63,224 nucleotides of DNA, taken from positions 1 to 63,224 of the forward strand of contig JAAURB010000018.1 of assembly GCA_012033335.1 (NCBI GenBank). The letters are read 5' to 3'. This DNA is from Oscillatoriales cyanobacterium RM2_1_1 (GTDB lineage Bacteria > Cyanobacteriota > Cyanobacteriia > Cyanobacteriales > Microcoleaceae). Positions 44,568 to 53,851 of this stretch are shown here, one piece after another. The notes beneath the pieces were generated by a model that saw only the letters and a program-made list of their open reading frames with translations, searched no databases and was not told where the DNA came from. Position numbers and translations under genes: made by a program. How positions within the stretch are numbered: position 1 is the first letter of the stretch; every line of letters begins with the position of its first letter.

Positions 44568-45853
44568 TCAAAATTCTCCACCTGTCGGATATCCACATCG
44601 GGAGTGGGTTTTCCCACGGACGAACCAATCCTGAGACCGGGTGCAATACCCGTTTGGAGGATTTTCAGGTGACCCTGGGGCGGTGCATTGATCGCGCCAT
44701 TGCTGAACCTGTGGATCTGGTTTTATTTGGTGGTGATGCCTTTCCAGATGCTACCCCGCCCCCCTTAATCAAGGAAGCCTTTGCCACCCAATTTCGGCGG
44801 TTAGTCGAGGCTCAAATTCCTACCGTTCTGCTGGTGGGCAACCATGATCAATATTCCCAGGGACAGGGGGGAGCTAGTTTGGGCATCTACCGTACCTTGG
44901 GAATTCCGGGGTTTGTTGTGGGCGATCGCCTAGAAACCCATCTGATCCAAACCCGCCCGGGAGCCATTCAAGTGATCACCTTACCCTGGTTGACCCGCTC
45001 CACCTTACTGACTCGACCGGAAACAGCAGAATTGTCCCTGGAGTCTGTCAATCAGCTTTTGATTGACAAGCTCAAGGTGGCGTTGGAGGGGGAGATTCGT
45101 CGTCTTGATCCAGCATTGCCTGTAGTGCTACTGGCCCATGTGATGGTGGATAAAGCCAGTCTGGGAGCAGAACGGTTCCTGGCGGTGGGCAAAGGCTTCA
45201 CCGTGCCCCTGTCTCTGCTCAACCGTCCCTGTTTTGACTATGTGGCCTTGGGTCATGTTCACAAGCATCAAAACCTCAACCCCAGCAATGATCCCCCAGT
45301 GGTTTATCCCGGTAGTATTGAGCGGGTTGATTTTAGTGAGGAAAAAGAGGACAAAGGATTTGTCCTCATCGAGCTGGAGCAGGATCGCGTCCATTGGGAG
45401 TTTTGCCCGTTGTCGGTGCGGTCATTCTGTACGATCAAAGTGGATATTTCCAAACTTGATCCTCCCAAGTGTGACCCTGCAACGCCTGATTCTACTCAAC
45501 CTGACCCATCCCAGGCCAGAACGCCTCAGGCCGAGATTCTCAAGGCTATTGCAACCGATCAAATTCAAGGGGCTGTGGTGCGTTTGATCTATCAACTGCG
45601 GCCTGATCAACTGGATTATATTGATACTGGGAAGCTTTATCAGGCCCTGGAACCGGCCCACAGCTTTAGCATTCAGCCTGAACTGGTCAGCCAACTGGCC
45701 CGTCCCCGCGCCCCCGAGCTCAAAGCCAACTCCAGTCTTGATCCGATTGAATCCTTGAAAACCTATTTAAAAGGGCGAGAAGATTTACAGGATTTAGAGT
45801 TGGAATTGGTGGCCGCAGCCCAGCAACTCTTGGCGGGAGAAGTCCCCGATTAA
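44564..45853 (+). CDS. sbcD: DNA repair exonuclease, SbcD/Mre11-like
   Basis: A 429-residue calcineurin-like metallophosphoesterase. Metal motifs: LSDIHIGSGF, VDLVLFGGDAFPDA, VLLVGNHDQYSQGQG, VVLLAHVMVDKAS and YVALGHVHKHQN. It then has the Mre11-type capping region and a C-terminal extension of about 60 residues ending in a helical dimer-like tail. It would act on double-strand DNA ends with an SbcC ATPase, which is not in this window. Coupled to the upstream 86-residue gene. Convergent with the HIT gene with a one-base gap. Confidence 0.93.
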   Translation: MIKILHLSDIHIGSGFSHGRTNPETGCNTRLEDFQVTLGRCIDRAIAEPVDLVLFGGDAFPDATPPPLIKEAFATQFRRLVEAQIPTVLLVGNHDQYSQGQGGASLGIYRTLGIPGFVVGDRLETHLIQTRPGAIQVITLPWLTRSTLLTRPETAELSLESVNQLLIDKLKVALEGEIRRLDPALPVVLLAHVMVDKASLGAERFLAVGKGFTVPLSLLNRPCFDYVALGHVHKHQNLNPSNDPPVVYPGSIERVDFSEEKEDKGFVLIELEQDRVHWEFCPLSVRSFCTIKVDISKLDPPKCDPATPDSTQPDPSQARTPQAEILKAIATDQIQGAVVRLIYQLRPDQLDYIDTGKLYQALEPAHSFSIQPELVSQLARPRAPELKANSSLDPIESLKTYLKGREDLQDLELELVAAAQQLLAGEVPD

Positions 45854-45854
45854 C

Positions 45855-46202
45855 CTAGCCGGGGGGCCATTGCATTTGACGACCCCCCAGAATATGCAGA
45901 TGCAGATGATAGACGGTCTGGCCGCCATCGGCCCCATTGTTGATCACGATTCGATAGCCGTTTTCAAGTTGAGCTTCTTTGGCAATTTGATGGGCCGTCA
46001 ATAATAAATGCCCCAAGAGTTCCTGATCGGCGGGGGTGACATTGGATAAACTCGGAATTACTTTTTTGGGAATTAAGAGAACATGGAAAGGAGCCTGGGA
46101 GGCAATGTCCTTGAAGGCCAAAACTAGGTCATCTTCGTAGACAATATCGGCAGAGATTTCACGACGAATGATTTTACTGAATACGGTTTCTGAATTAGTC
46201 AT
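45855..46202 (-). CDS. HIT-family nucleotide-binding protein
   Basis: A 115-residue histidine-triad protein: TVFSKIIRREISADIVYEDD, AFKDIASQAPFHVLLIPKKV, IVINNGADGGQTVYHLHLHI with the H-x-H-x-H active site. It is a nucleoside-phosphoramidate hydrolase type (HinT-like). Full length. Confidence 0.93.
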   Translation of the reverse strand: MTNSETVFSKIIRREISADIVYEDDLVLAFKDIASQAPFHVLLIPKKVIPSLSNVTPADQELLGHLLLTAHQIAKEAQLENGYRIVINNGADGGQTVYHLHLHILGGRQMQWPPG

Positions 46203-46355
46203 TTTGGGTATATCGGTGAGTTAGGAAAAGACACTGGGAATTCCTATAGTAATCCTATTTAAATCATCAATGCAGGTTGGGCTTCTCGCCTGTAGGGGCT
46301 TCTTGCTTAAACTATAAGTTTTTACCCATCTTTTCATCCATTGAACTTTGATCCA

Positions 46356-47360
46356 TTAATCCAATTGAAATTTAGCGATTACTGGCCCATGATCTGACTC
46401 AGGAAATTTTTTATCTGTGGCAAATGCAATGGATTCATCTGGTAACAATTCATTGTGAATTTCCGCCCCTTCATAGTAGGCTAGCAGCGATCGCGACACT
46501 AACAAATGATCCAGCATACATTTTTTCCCGCGATGAAACAGAGTGTATCGGGATGTTTCAGGAATTGTATTCTCACAGGGAACCAGCACCCGGGGGGACA
46601 AATCTCCATTGCCTGTATTTTCAACCTGACCCCGAATTGCTTCCACAGGAACCTCATCAAAATCTGCGTTAAAATCCCCGCAAACTACAATAAATGCCCC
46701 CTCGTTCTGATCAAATAACTGGTCAATCAGTAGTCGAGTTTCCAGGGCTTGCCCAACCCGCTTCATCGAAGAGATAAAAAATCCTTCCGCCCAACCCGAA
46801 GCAGTTTTCCAGGTAAATCGATCCTGCATCTGCCCTGGAATTACCGTGGGATGCTTAGATTTCAGGTGCAGATTCAGCACTTCGAGGGTTTGATCTCCGG
46901 GCAACTTCACCGTGGCATGGAGAATCGGGCGCTCCCAACGAATAGCTTCCGGGCTGGTTTCCGGCGGATTGGCGGTAACGGTTTGATAAAACAAAGCAGG
47001 GGTTAGGGTATTTAAGTACTGTTGACTCTGGGTCATTTCAAATCGACTGAGAATCACCAGATTACGCTCTGAGTTAAATTGAAGTTTGCCTTTGACTTCT
47101 ACCTGGGTGACAGCCCGATGATAGGTGGCGTAGGGGGTATCTTGAAGCAAACGATCCAAGGCTCGCAGGTGACGAGTCCCGTCCGGTTCCTGCTGACTAT
47201 TAACCTCCTGCAAACACAGGATATCTGCATGTAAACGCTGGAGTTGCGGTCGCAGAACTTTAACGCGCTCCTCAAACTTGGGTTCATAAGCACTTTTTGA
47301 GGGCTTATCGTCTAAATTTTCAACATTAAATGTGGCAATTCTCAGACCAACTGACATCAT
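46356..47360 (-). CDS. Endonuclease/exonuclease/phosphatase (EEP) family hydrolase
   Basis: A 334-residue EEP-fold protein: RIATFNVENLDDKPS, LCLQEVNSQQEPDG, LEVLNLHLKSKHP, VVCGDFNADFDE, CMLDHLLVSRSL and SDHGPVIAKF are the metal and phosphate motifs in order. Nuclease or phosphodiesterase activity is likely; substrate not known. No signal peptide is apparent, so probably cytoplasmic. Confidence 0.92.
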   Translation of the reverse strand: MMSVGLRIATFNVENLDDKPSKSAYEPKFEERVKVLRPQLQRLHADILCLQEVNSQQEPDGTRHLRALDRLLQDTPYATYHRAVTQVEVKGKLQFNSERNLVILSRFEMTQSQQYLNTLTPALFYQTVTANPPETSPEAIRWERPILHATVKLPGDQTLEVLNLHLKSKHPTVIPGQMQDRFTWKTASGWAEGFFISSMKRVGQALETRLLIDQLFDQNEGAFIVVCGDFNADFDEVPVEAIRGQVENTGNGDLSPRVLVPCENTIPETSRYTLFHRGKKCMLDHLLVSRSLLAYYEGAEIHNELLPDESIAFATDKKFPESDHGPVIAKFQLD

Positions 47361-47493
47361 TCACCTTCCTGTTCCAGCAAAATTAGGCTGTGGACTTAAT
47401 CTTGCCATCAGTTTGCCCCTTCGTATAGGGCTCTCTCACCCGTCTCAAGATTCAGTCTCAAGACTCAATCTCAGAATTCACTGAATCGCACAT

Positions 47494-49785
47494 CTATCCC
47501 TGGAGAGATTGGTAGAGCAAATTTAGGTAAGATTCTACAACGGGAGGCTTGAAGGTAAATCTGACATGAAATCGTTTTTGACTGGATATATTCTTGATCA
47601 CTTTGCCATAGACTTCAGGGTTGCCAGAGCCTTGATCATTGAGGGTCGAAAACCGCAATTTAATATCTCCTTGTAATGGCGGCATCAGGGCCACTTTGAT
47701 TGGATCAATCCTGATTTCAGCACTGTTGAGGGAAAGTTGGGTGAGGTAGGCTTCAAAGAAGATATTAGTGGTTTGTTTTCCTTCTAGAAGAGAATATTGG
47801 ATTGGTAGCTCTGTTTTCAATGGAAATAGAACATTGCTTTCCTTGGGTAAAAACAGATTATAAGGTTCACCAATTCCGCCAATTTCATAGATGCTCATCG
47901 GTCGATTTGTTCCCCGGGGAATAATTTGTTTTTCCCCATCAATCCTCAAGTTCACCGAACCAGCAGTTTCTTGAGTCGCCTCAGAAATTAAAATCTGACC
48001 CCCCATGGTGCAGTTCTCGACTTGAAAGGCTAGATTCATTTCATACCCGATGGCGGTGTATTCGATGTGTTCTGTAGAGCCAATATTGCCCACCACAGCC
48101 TCTCCGGTATTGATGCCAATTCCCATTTCCATGGTTGGAAAATTCAAGACTTTAAGTTGCTGGTTGACTCGCTCCATTTCAATCTGCATGGCGATCGCAC
48201 AGGCTAACGCCCGCTGGGCATCATTGTGTTGGGGTGTGGGGGCACCAAACAAAACCACAATGCCATCCCCGGTGTATTTATCAATCGTGCCCTGATAGCG
48301 GCTGATCAAAGCCGACATGTGCTCTAGATAGATATTCAAAATGTGGACGACATCTTCTGGGGTGAGGTGTTCCGCTAACACCGTAAACCCCCGAATGTCT
48401 GAGATCAAGATAGTAATGAGTTGTCGCCGAGCCTCCAGAGTTGCATGGTCTTGACTTTCCAAAAGCTGCGCTACCACTTCATTGCTGAGATAGCGACCAA
48501 ACGTTTCTCGAATTAACCCAGCCTTATGGGCCATATAACCCGTAATCGCTAGGGCTGAACTCGACATTGCCAATACAGGGGGAACCACCGGAATCCACCA
48601 GCCCCGTAGAAAAGCCGTATACGTGATCAAAAAGAGAATAACGGTGGCAATCAACAGTTGTAGCAGTTGCGGGGTAGAAAAGAGCTTGCCATAGGTGTAG
48701 CGTCCCTGCCAGGCCAGCAAGGCTCCAATTCCTGACCACAGCACAATCCAGGCCATTTCCTGCAGGTCTGACCAGGTACGAATCAAAGCCGATTTTCCCT
48801 TAGCCGCACTGATGATTTGATTGGCCAGATGAGCTTGAATCTCAACCCCAGCCATGGGTTCTAGATAAGTCAGCCATCCCCCACTATAAGGCGTCGCAAA
48901 CAAATCGCTCAGACTTTCCCCCACTGCACCAATCAGAATAATCTTATCCCGTCCCCAATCTGCCGATACTCGGCCGTCCAGGACATCCGACAGCGAAACC
49001 ACGTCAAAATGTCCTTGGGCTCCTTGATAATTCAGCAGTAGTTGATATCCCTGGGTATCTGCCTTGACATAGCCACCGTCATTTGGATTGAGGGGAACAA
49101 AAACTTCCTGGCCCAATTGCCAGCGGTTCGTGCCTTCAATGGTTTCAGGGGTAATACCTTCACCTTCTAGATAGAGTAGTGCCACCAGGAAGCCAAAGCT
49201 AAAAATGGTCTGATCCTGGTCATCAGTCAGATAGAGTAAACCGCGCCGAACTCTATAGTCAGTATCCAGAATCAAGTCGCTGGCCCCAACTAATCCCCGG
49301 GCCGCTAGTAAGGGCGGCGGAGCAATCGTATCCTGCCGCTCATCTCCCACTACTTTTTGAATTCCGACTAAATTTGGAGTGGTCTGAAACACCTTAACCA
49401 GGTCTTCGTGACCCGGCGGCACCGGTAAGTCTCGATAGATATTCAGGCCAATTGCCCGGGGCTGCATCTCCCGCAGCTTCTTTAAAAGCTCTGCATAAAC
49501 GCCATCAGGAATCAAAGCCTGACCCACTTTCTGTAAATCGGCCTCATCAATTCCAACAATAACGATCCGATTCTCAGGGGGTTGATAGGGTCGATAGCGC
49601 AGATACGTATCATAGGCCCCCCACTCCCAAAACTGAAGAATTCCAGTCAGGCGCAGCAGAATAATCAAAGCGGCAATCGATGGGGTCGTAATCCAAACCC
49701 CTCGCCATCTCCATAATAAAGATCGAACTCCCCCCTTGGTATCCATAGATGCTCTTAAAGATGAAGGATTAGCGGCAAGGGGCAT
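47494..49785 (-). CDS. CHASE2-class III adenylate cyclase homologue, catalytic Arg missing
   Basis: A 763-residue sensor: membrane segment (about residues 35-55), extracellular CHASE2 domain (about 60-330), three membrane helices (about 345-430), class III cyclase (about 455-610) and a C-terminal domain reminiscent of PilZ (about 640-755). Metal Asp463 (ISDIRGF) and Asp507 (DKYTGDGIVVLF) are present; Lys503 suits adenine. The transition-state motif N-x-x-x-R reads MNLAFQVEN, so Asn584 is kept but the Arg is Gln588, and Asp of IGD is Tyr (IGYE). Activity is therefore doubtful. It stands alone beside a frameshifted DUF928 gene. Confidence 0.88.
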   Translation of the reverse strand: MPLAANPSSLRASMDTKGGVRSLLWRWRGVWITTPSIAALIILLRLTGILQFWEWGAYDTYLRYRPYQPPENRIVIVGIDEADLQKVGQALIPDGVYAELLKKLREMQPRAIGLNIYRDLPVPPGHEDLVKVFQTTPNLVGIQKVVGDERQDTIAPPPLLAARGLVGASDLILDTDYRVRRGLLYLTDDQDQTIFSFGFLVALLYLEGEGITPETIEGTNRWQLGQEVFVPLNPNDGGYVKADTQGYQLLLNYQGAQGHFDVVSLSDVLDGRVSADWGRDKIILIGAVGESLSDLFATPYSGGWLTYLEPMAGVEIQAHLANQIISAAKGKSALIRTWSDLQEMAWIVLWSGIGALLAWQGRYTYGKLFSTPQLLQLLIATVILFLITYTAFLRGWWIPVVPPVLAMSSSALAITGYMAHKAGLIRETFGRYLSNEVVAQLLESQDHATLEARRQLITILISDIRGFTVLAEHLTPEDVVHILNIYLEHMSALISRYQGTIDKYTGDGIVVLFGAPTPQHNDAQRALACAIAMQIEMERVNQQLKVLNFPTMEMGIGINTGEAVVGNIGSTEHIEYTAIGYEMNLAFQVENCTMGGQILISEATQETAGSVNLRIDGEKQIIPRGTNRPMSIYEIGGIGEPYNLFLPKESNVLFPLKTELPIQYSLLEGKQTTNIFFEAYLTQLSLNSAEIRIDPIKVALMPPLQGDIKLRFSTLNDQGSGNPEVYGKVIKNISSQKRFHVRFTFKPPVVESYLNLLYQSLQG

Positions 49786-49875
49786 AACGCTTACCGCTAA
49801 TCGTATTGATAAAATTTTCAGGTTCTGAGCTTTTAGATGCTAAGCTCTGAGGTTCCGAATCCGTGGACTTTAATC

Positions 49876-50663
49876 CTAGAGGGAAGATTGCGATTGACAA
49901 CATTCAATAACCTGCTGCTCAGAGATTTCTCCAAGGCCGACCGAATCCAAGAACGTTCTCCAGATTTGAGGATCAGTGGAGCGAAGTTGCTCCAGGATCT
50001 CTAGGGTTTCATGCCAGATACCAGCCGAGGCATAGAGAGCTGCCTTTCCGAGGGTTGCTGAGTATCTTCAATTGTAGCCTGCTGATCGGATTTTAGAGAG
50101 ACTCGCTCTATCCAGCCACTCACGTACTGATCCTGACTGCGATCCTGAGCATTGCAAACAATACTAAATACCCAAACGTAGGTATTCTCAGGCTCGAGGT
50201 TAACGGTTTCAGGCAGGGGAATTTTGACGATGCCGGACAGGTTGGCTACAGGAACCTGGGCTTCATAGACTGCGGCCCGCTCCCGAGTTGTCCAGTTGTA
50301 GAGGGTGAACTCAGCAGATTTCCCAGAAGTTTTTGGGACGTAGACGTAGACAGCAGGATGGGAACTGATGGTAGTGCCGATGTTATTGGCGGGCATCAAG
50401 GCTGTAAGGGCTATATCAGATAGGGCTGAGTCTGAGCCATCTCCACAGGGGCCACGGCTACCAGAACCCCTTGTGCGAGAGGGCGCTCCCCGATCTTCGG
50501 TGGGAGGAAAGGTAAGGTTGGCTTGCTGATTCAGAAGATGGGTCGTCTGAGTGGTCGCTGGAGAATATGACCGGGCGCTCGCCGGAATGGCCATACCCCA
50601 AGTTATGGAGCATAAGGACATAGCATAAATTAAAACAGACTTGATAGGACGAATTTGAAGCAT
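49876..50663 (-). pseudogene. DUF928 protein with a frameshift near its C-terminus
   Basis: The first frame (ATG 50663) has a signal peptide (SVLIYAMSLCSITWGMAIPA SARS), an Arg/Gly-rich linker, then DUF928: LTALMPANNIGTTISSHPAV, YVYVPKTSGKSAEFTLYNWT and TYVWVFSIVCNAQDRSQDQY. After DTQQPSE it becomes nonsense and stops. In the next frame AALYASAGIWHETLEILEQL followed by RSTDPQIWRTFLDSVGLGEI continues the family to a TAG at 49876. One base is missing near 50042-50050. Cyanobacterial DUF928 proteins are periplasmic, of unknown role, often next to CHASE2 proteins, as here. Confidence 0.88.
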
Positions 50664-50767
50664 GATTTTACATAAAGTTCCAAATAGAATTCGATTTTTT
50701 AACCCCCTAACTCAATCCTATCATGGGTATTTTAAGAACATCAGTTATATGGCTCTTGAATAGGCCA

Positions 50768-50789
50768 ATTCACAAAATATTCACAAAAC
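50768..50789 (-). repeat. 11-bp tandem duplication
   Basis: ATTCACAAAAT is followed by ATTCACAAAAC upstream of the DUF928 gene. A second pair, TAAGTTTTCAA twice, lies at 50831-50852. Confidence 0.85.
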
Positions 50790-50830
50790 AGAGTTATCCT
50801 TTACAATTGCTTTAAAACCATCTGAAAAAT

Positions 50831-50852
50831 TAAGTTTTCAATAAGTTTTCAA
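50831..50852 (-). repeat. 11-bp perfect tandem duplication
   Basis: TAAGTTTTCAA occurs twice in a row, in the spacer between the NACHT gene and the DUF928 gene. Confidence 0.88.
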
Positions 50853-50902
50853 GTAATGCTCAAATTTTGACTTAGAGATTCGATGAGGAGTTCGCTTTGG
50901 CG

Positions 50903-52279
50903 TTACATTTGACTGAAATGACGCTGCAATAATCGATGGATAAACCGGTATTGATTTCCTACTTTTTGTAAAATTAACTTTTGAGTTCCATGGTTCAAAA
51001 ATCGTCGGTATTGCCAGGGAAGATAACCTTTAGAAGAGAGGACGCTTTGCAGGATAAACTGTTCCATGCGCTCATTCCAGGAAAATGATCGAGTTACCAA
51101 TACCCAGATCAACCCCATATTTGCCCCTGATATTACTCCAATAATTGATCCCCGAATGGCTCCAATGCAAATCCACAGAAGGATTCCGCCCCAGATTATT
51201 CCAGAAATTACCCGCATCCTCAAAGAATAAGCCTTCTTCTGCTCAGGGGTTTGTAGCCAGTCCCGAGGAATTTCTTGAGGTGAAAATTCAGTCCGGTTTT
51301 CAGACTCCAATTGCTGGGCTAGCCAGGAGAACCATTGGCGCAATTGTTCGGGGGTTTGTGTCGGATTTTTACTGAGATAATCGCGGGAAATTTGCCGCCG
51401 AATATAGGCATTGAATAAATACTGACATTGCTCTTCGAGGGATTCCAAGCGCTTCCAGGATTCAACCAGCAATTCCTCAAGGGTCAGGGCCATTAGACTG
51501 AGAAATAGCGGTTTTTTGGCTAGTTTCATTAAGCTGGCATTATCTTCAATGTTGAGCCACAACTCTCGACTTTTGGCTTTGATTAAATAGTCGCGAATTT
51601 GTTTTTTGGAGAGGGGCTTCATCAGGATCGCTCCATTCAAATGCAGGCGATTCTGGCAGTGTTTGTAAGTGGCTGTTTCGATGCAGACCACCAGGTGTAG
51701 AGGGCAGAGGTGGCCCACCAGCAGTTCATTAATGGCCTGTAAGCAGTCATCTTGCTTCGCGGGTTCAACTTCGTCAAACCCGTCTAGCAGAGGTAAAATT
51801 TGTAGATTATCCAGCCAATACCAGCTCATGTCCGGAGGAATTTTGTATTTGGCCTGAAGTTGGTTTACTATCCAGTCCGCGATCGCCTGACTTGGGCTCC
51901 AGGTATTCAGTTTTAATAGGACGGGTATCGGTTCTTCTCGATCCACGATCGCCCGTTTGACCAATGCTTTAGTCAGACCCATCAAGGTTGTAGTTTTTCC
52001 AGACCCCGTAGCCCCCAGGATCAGCAGTTTTCCCCCAATCCGATCAAAAATGGGAATCACGCCACTCCCGGCCTTCAATCGAAAACTAGGCCGATTGCCC
52101 ACCTTGGCTTCAATATCCCAATTGCGCCGCATTTTCAATGGTGGGGCTTCTTGAACAAGTTGGGTCAGCACCGCCCGGTGGAGAGACTGATTCCGATATT
52201 GTTGGATCTCCGCCTGGACTTGACTGAGAAGTTGGCTGCGGTGTTGTCGATGAACTGGATCAGAAATCGGTTTAGGCAT
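50903..52279 (-). CDS. Small lone NACHT-type STAND NTPase with membrane helices
   Basis: A 458-residue protein: N-terminal helical region RSQLLSQVQAEIQQYRNQSL, Walker A LILGATGSGKTTTLMGL (about residues 87-103), Walker B LPLLDGFDEVEP (about 163-174), and a NACHT helical region. The residue after Walker B that is usually Arg in LVVCSR reads LVVCIETATYK, so the sensor Arg is missing. At about 360-395 there are two hydrophobic segments (IIWGGILLWICIGAIRGSII), then the usual cyanobacterial ending KLILQKVGNQYRFIHRLLQR. No repeat sensor domain follows. Such NTPases may be signalling or antiphage proteins; function unknown. No defence partner genes are nearby. Confidence 0.85.
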   Translation of the reverse strand: MPKPISDPVHRQHRSQLLSQVQAEIQQYRNQSLHRAVLTQLVQEAPPLKMRRNWDIEAKVGNRPSFRLKAGSGVIPIFDRIGGKLLILGATGSGKTTTLMGLTKALVKRAIVDREEPIPVLLKLNTWSPSQAIADWIVNQLQAKYKIPPDMSWYWLDNLQILPLLDGFDEVEPAKQDDCLQAINELLVGHLCPLHLVVCIETATYKHCQNRLHLNGAILMKPLSKKQIRDYLIKAKSRELWLNIEDNASLMKLAKKPLFLSLMALTLEELLVESWKRLESLEEQCQYLFNAYIRRQISRDYLSKNPTQTPEQLRQWFSWLAQQLESENRTEFSPQEIPRDWLQTPEQKKAYSLRMRVISGIIWGGILLWICIGAIRGSIIGVISGANMGLIWVLVTRSFSWNERMEQFILQSVLSSKGYLPWQYRRFLNHGTQKLILQKVGNQYRFIHRLLQRHFSQM

Positions 52280-52403
52280 AGGAGCGATGTGAAGGGGTTT
52301 AGGAGCACTGATACATCAATTTGGGCCTCTGGAATACTAACCAGTATATTCGCTGAGAAACCCCAGAGCTTAGGATTGGGGAGTAAATAAAATGGAGTAG
52401 AAA

Positions 52404-52472
52404 ACCATAGGGTAAAACAGCCGTCTCGCCTCGGTCTTAGTAGGTCAGATGCCTGCACCGCAAAATTGTTAT
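52404..52472 (-). repeat. Double-hairpin dispersed repeat, copy G
   Basis: Read on the minus strand: GCGGTGCAGGCATCTGACCT, then GAGGCGAGACGGCTGTTTTA. This gives the CAGGCATCT and GAGACGGCTGTT motifs of the family, inverted relative to the copies at 54.8 kb. Confidence 0.7.
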
Positions 52473-52656
52473 TTGATTTAAGACATGATTTAACACAGCG
52501 TTTCTCCTGTTGCTGAAGCACAGGAGTGAGTGGTGCAGTTGGTGGTGCACTCTGCCGCCAACTCTCAAATCCATACCTCACAGGATTGAAAGCCGATAAT
52601 CCTACCAATCCAGTTTTATCCAATGAAACTCCTGGGCTTTGGAGAGGACAGGGTGA

Positions 52657-52686
52657 TGATTTTCCCTTAACTGATTTTCCCCTAAA
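52657..52686 (+). repeat. 15-bp tandem duplication
   Basis: TGATTTTCCCTTAAC is followed by TGATTTTCCCCTAAA (13 of 15 identical). Confidence 0.8.
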
Positions 52687-52932
52687 ATAGTTACAGGAGA
52701 GGACTTTTAGAGACTCGCCCTGAGCTTAGGAATTTTCGAGCCGATCTTCAGGCTGATCTCTGACTCGTTAACAATTGACTCAATCCAAGGCCAATTACCC
52801 GGTAATCCGGAACCTCTTGCCCTGATCCCGTAATGTCTAAAGTAGTCAGGGACAGATGGTTTTATCCAACCTGAACTAGAAATTAATTAGCTTAATTTGT
52901 TTTCCTATAGGAAAAGTAGAAGGTAATTGACG

Positions 52933-53769
52933 ATGACTTTCAAGCCAAATCAATGGATGATTGCTGGGATTGCTGGGGTGACTACCGCCGCAATCATCGC
53001 CTATACGACTGTTCAAGCCCGTCTCTCTGAACCCGGGTCAAGCCCGGTTGCTCCGGTGACTGAAACTCGCCCTGAACCTCGACCTGCAGTCAAGCCTCCG
53101 ATCCCGGCAGTCCCGACTGATACCTCCTCTCCCCCTCCCGACGTTCCCAATCCTCCTGCTATTTCCCCGATTCCCAATCCCCCAACTGCCAATCCCCCCA
53201 CGGCAACTCCTGCCCCTGAGGCCAGTCCTGTGGTTATTCGGCCCATGACAGAAGGATGTTCCATTAGTATGGCGATTGTGGCTGATACTGAGCCCCCCTT
53301 GAACGTTCGGTCGGCCCCCCAGGTTGCTGAAGGGAATATCGTAGGTCAGCTCGACAATCAGACTTTTGTCTCCGTTGAGGCAGAAAAAGAAGGCTGGCTG
53401 AAAATTAATAGCCCTGTCGAAGGTTGGATCTCTAAGAGCCGTACCCAGAGTAGCTGCCCTAATATGGAGCGCCCCATCCAGTTTTTACCAGGCGGTAAGT
53501 CTGCCCTAGTCAAGGGCCAGATTATCGGCGGAGGTAGTCATCGTTATACTTTGAATGCCGAGGCAGGACAAACTCTAACTGTGGAGAGCTATCAGCCCGT
53601 ATTTCCCATGATTGTGACTCCTGATGGCAAAGCCCTGAATGAGATTTCAGGAGCCCCAGGAACCCAAACTGAATGGACAGGACAAATCCCAACGAGTGGA
53701 AAGTATACGATAGAATTGGACTCTAATTTTAGAGGGTACGATTACGAATTTTTAGTTGAGGTTGATTAA
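52933..53769 (+). CDS. Exported protein with Pro-rich linker and SH3b domain
   Basis: A 278-residue protein from ATG 52933; AGAAGG at 52918 fits this start better than the TTG at 52927. It has an N-terminal membrane/signal segment (WMIAGIAGVTTAAIIAYTTV), a Pro/Ala linker of about 70 residues (PNPPTANPPTATPAPEAS), a bacterial SH3 domain (SIMAIVADTEPPLNVRSAP... through EGWLKINSPVEGWISKSRT; about residues 108-175) and a C-terminal beta domain (FLPGGKSALVKGQIIGGGSH...) like a pre-peptidase domain. SH3b domains bind peptidoglycan or peptides. It precedes exbB by 82 bases and may be co-transcribed. Confidence 0.85.
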   Translation: MTFKPNQWMIAGIAGVTTAAIIAYTTVQARLSEPGSSPVAPVTETRPEPRPAVKPPIPAVPTDTSSPPPDVPNPPAISPIPNPPTANPPTATPAPEASPVVIRPMTEGCSISMAIVADTEPPLNVRSAPQVAEGNIVGQLDNQTFVSVEAEKEGWLKINSPVEGWISKSRTQSSCPNMERPIQFLPGGKSALVKGQIIGGGSHRYTLNAEAGQTLTVESYQPVFPMIVTPDGKALNEISGAPGTQTEWTGQIPTSGKYTIELDSNFRGYDYEFLVEVD

Positions 53770-53851
53770 CTCAAATATCAGATAAACGAGCTGAATAAGA
53801 CCTAAAGTAAGTGAAGGGTCAATTGCGAGGAATGCGAGGAGTGGGAGGAAC

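Larger units (their letters stand above)
52280..52932. other. Intergenic region, 650 bases, with several hairpins and repeats
   Basis: No gene I can support; a minus-strand frame here (52165-52623) has no similarity. It holds a double-hairpin repeat (52404-52472), a 7-bp-arm hairpin CTCCTGT...ACAGGAG at 52504-52526 and a tandem duplication at 52657-52686. The promoters of the NACHT and SH3b genes must lie here. Confidence 0.55.

Noticed and set aside
52165-52623. 152-residue minus-strand frame upstream of the NACHT gene
   Set aside because: Overlaps the real NACHT start and a repeat; composition looks non-coding.
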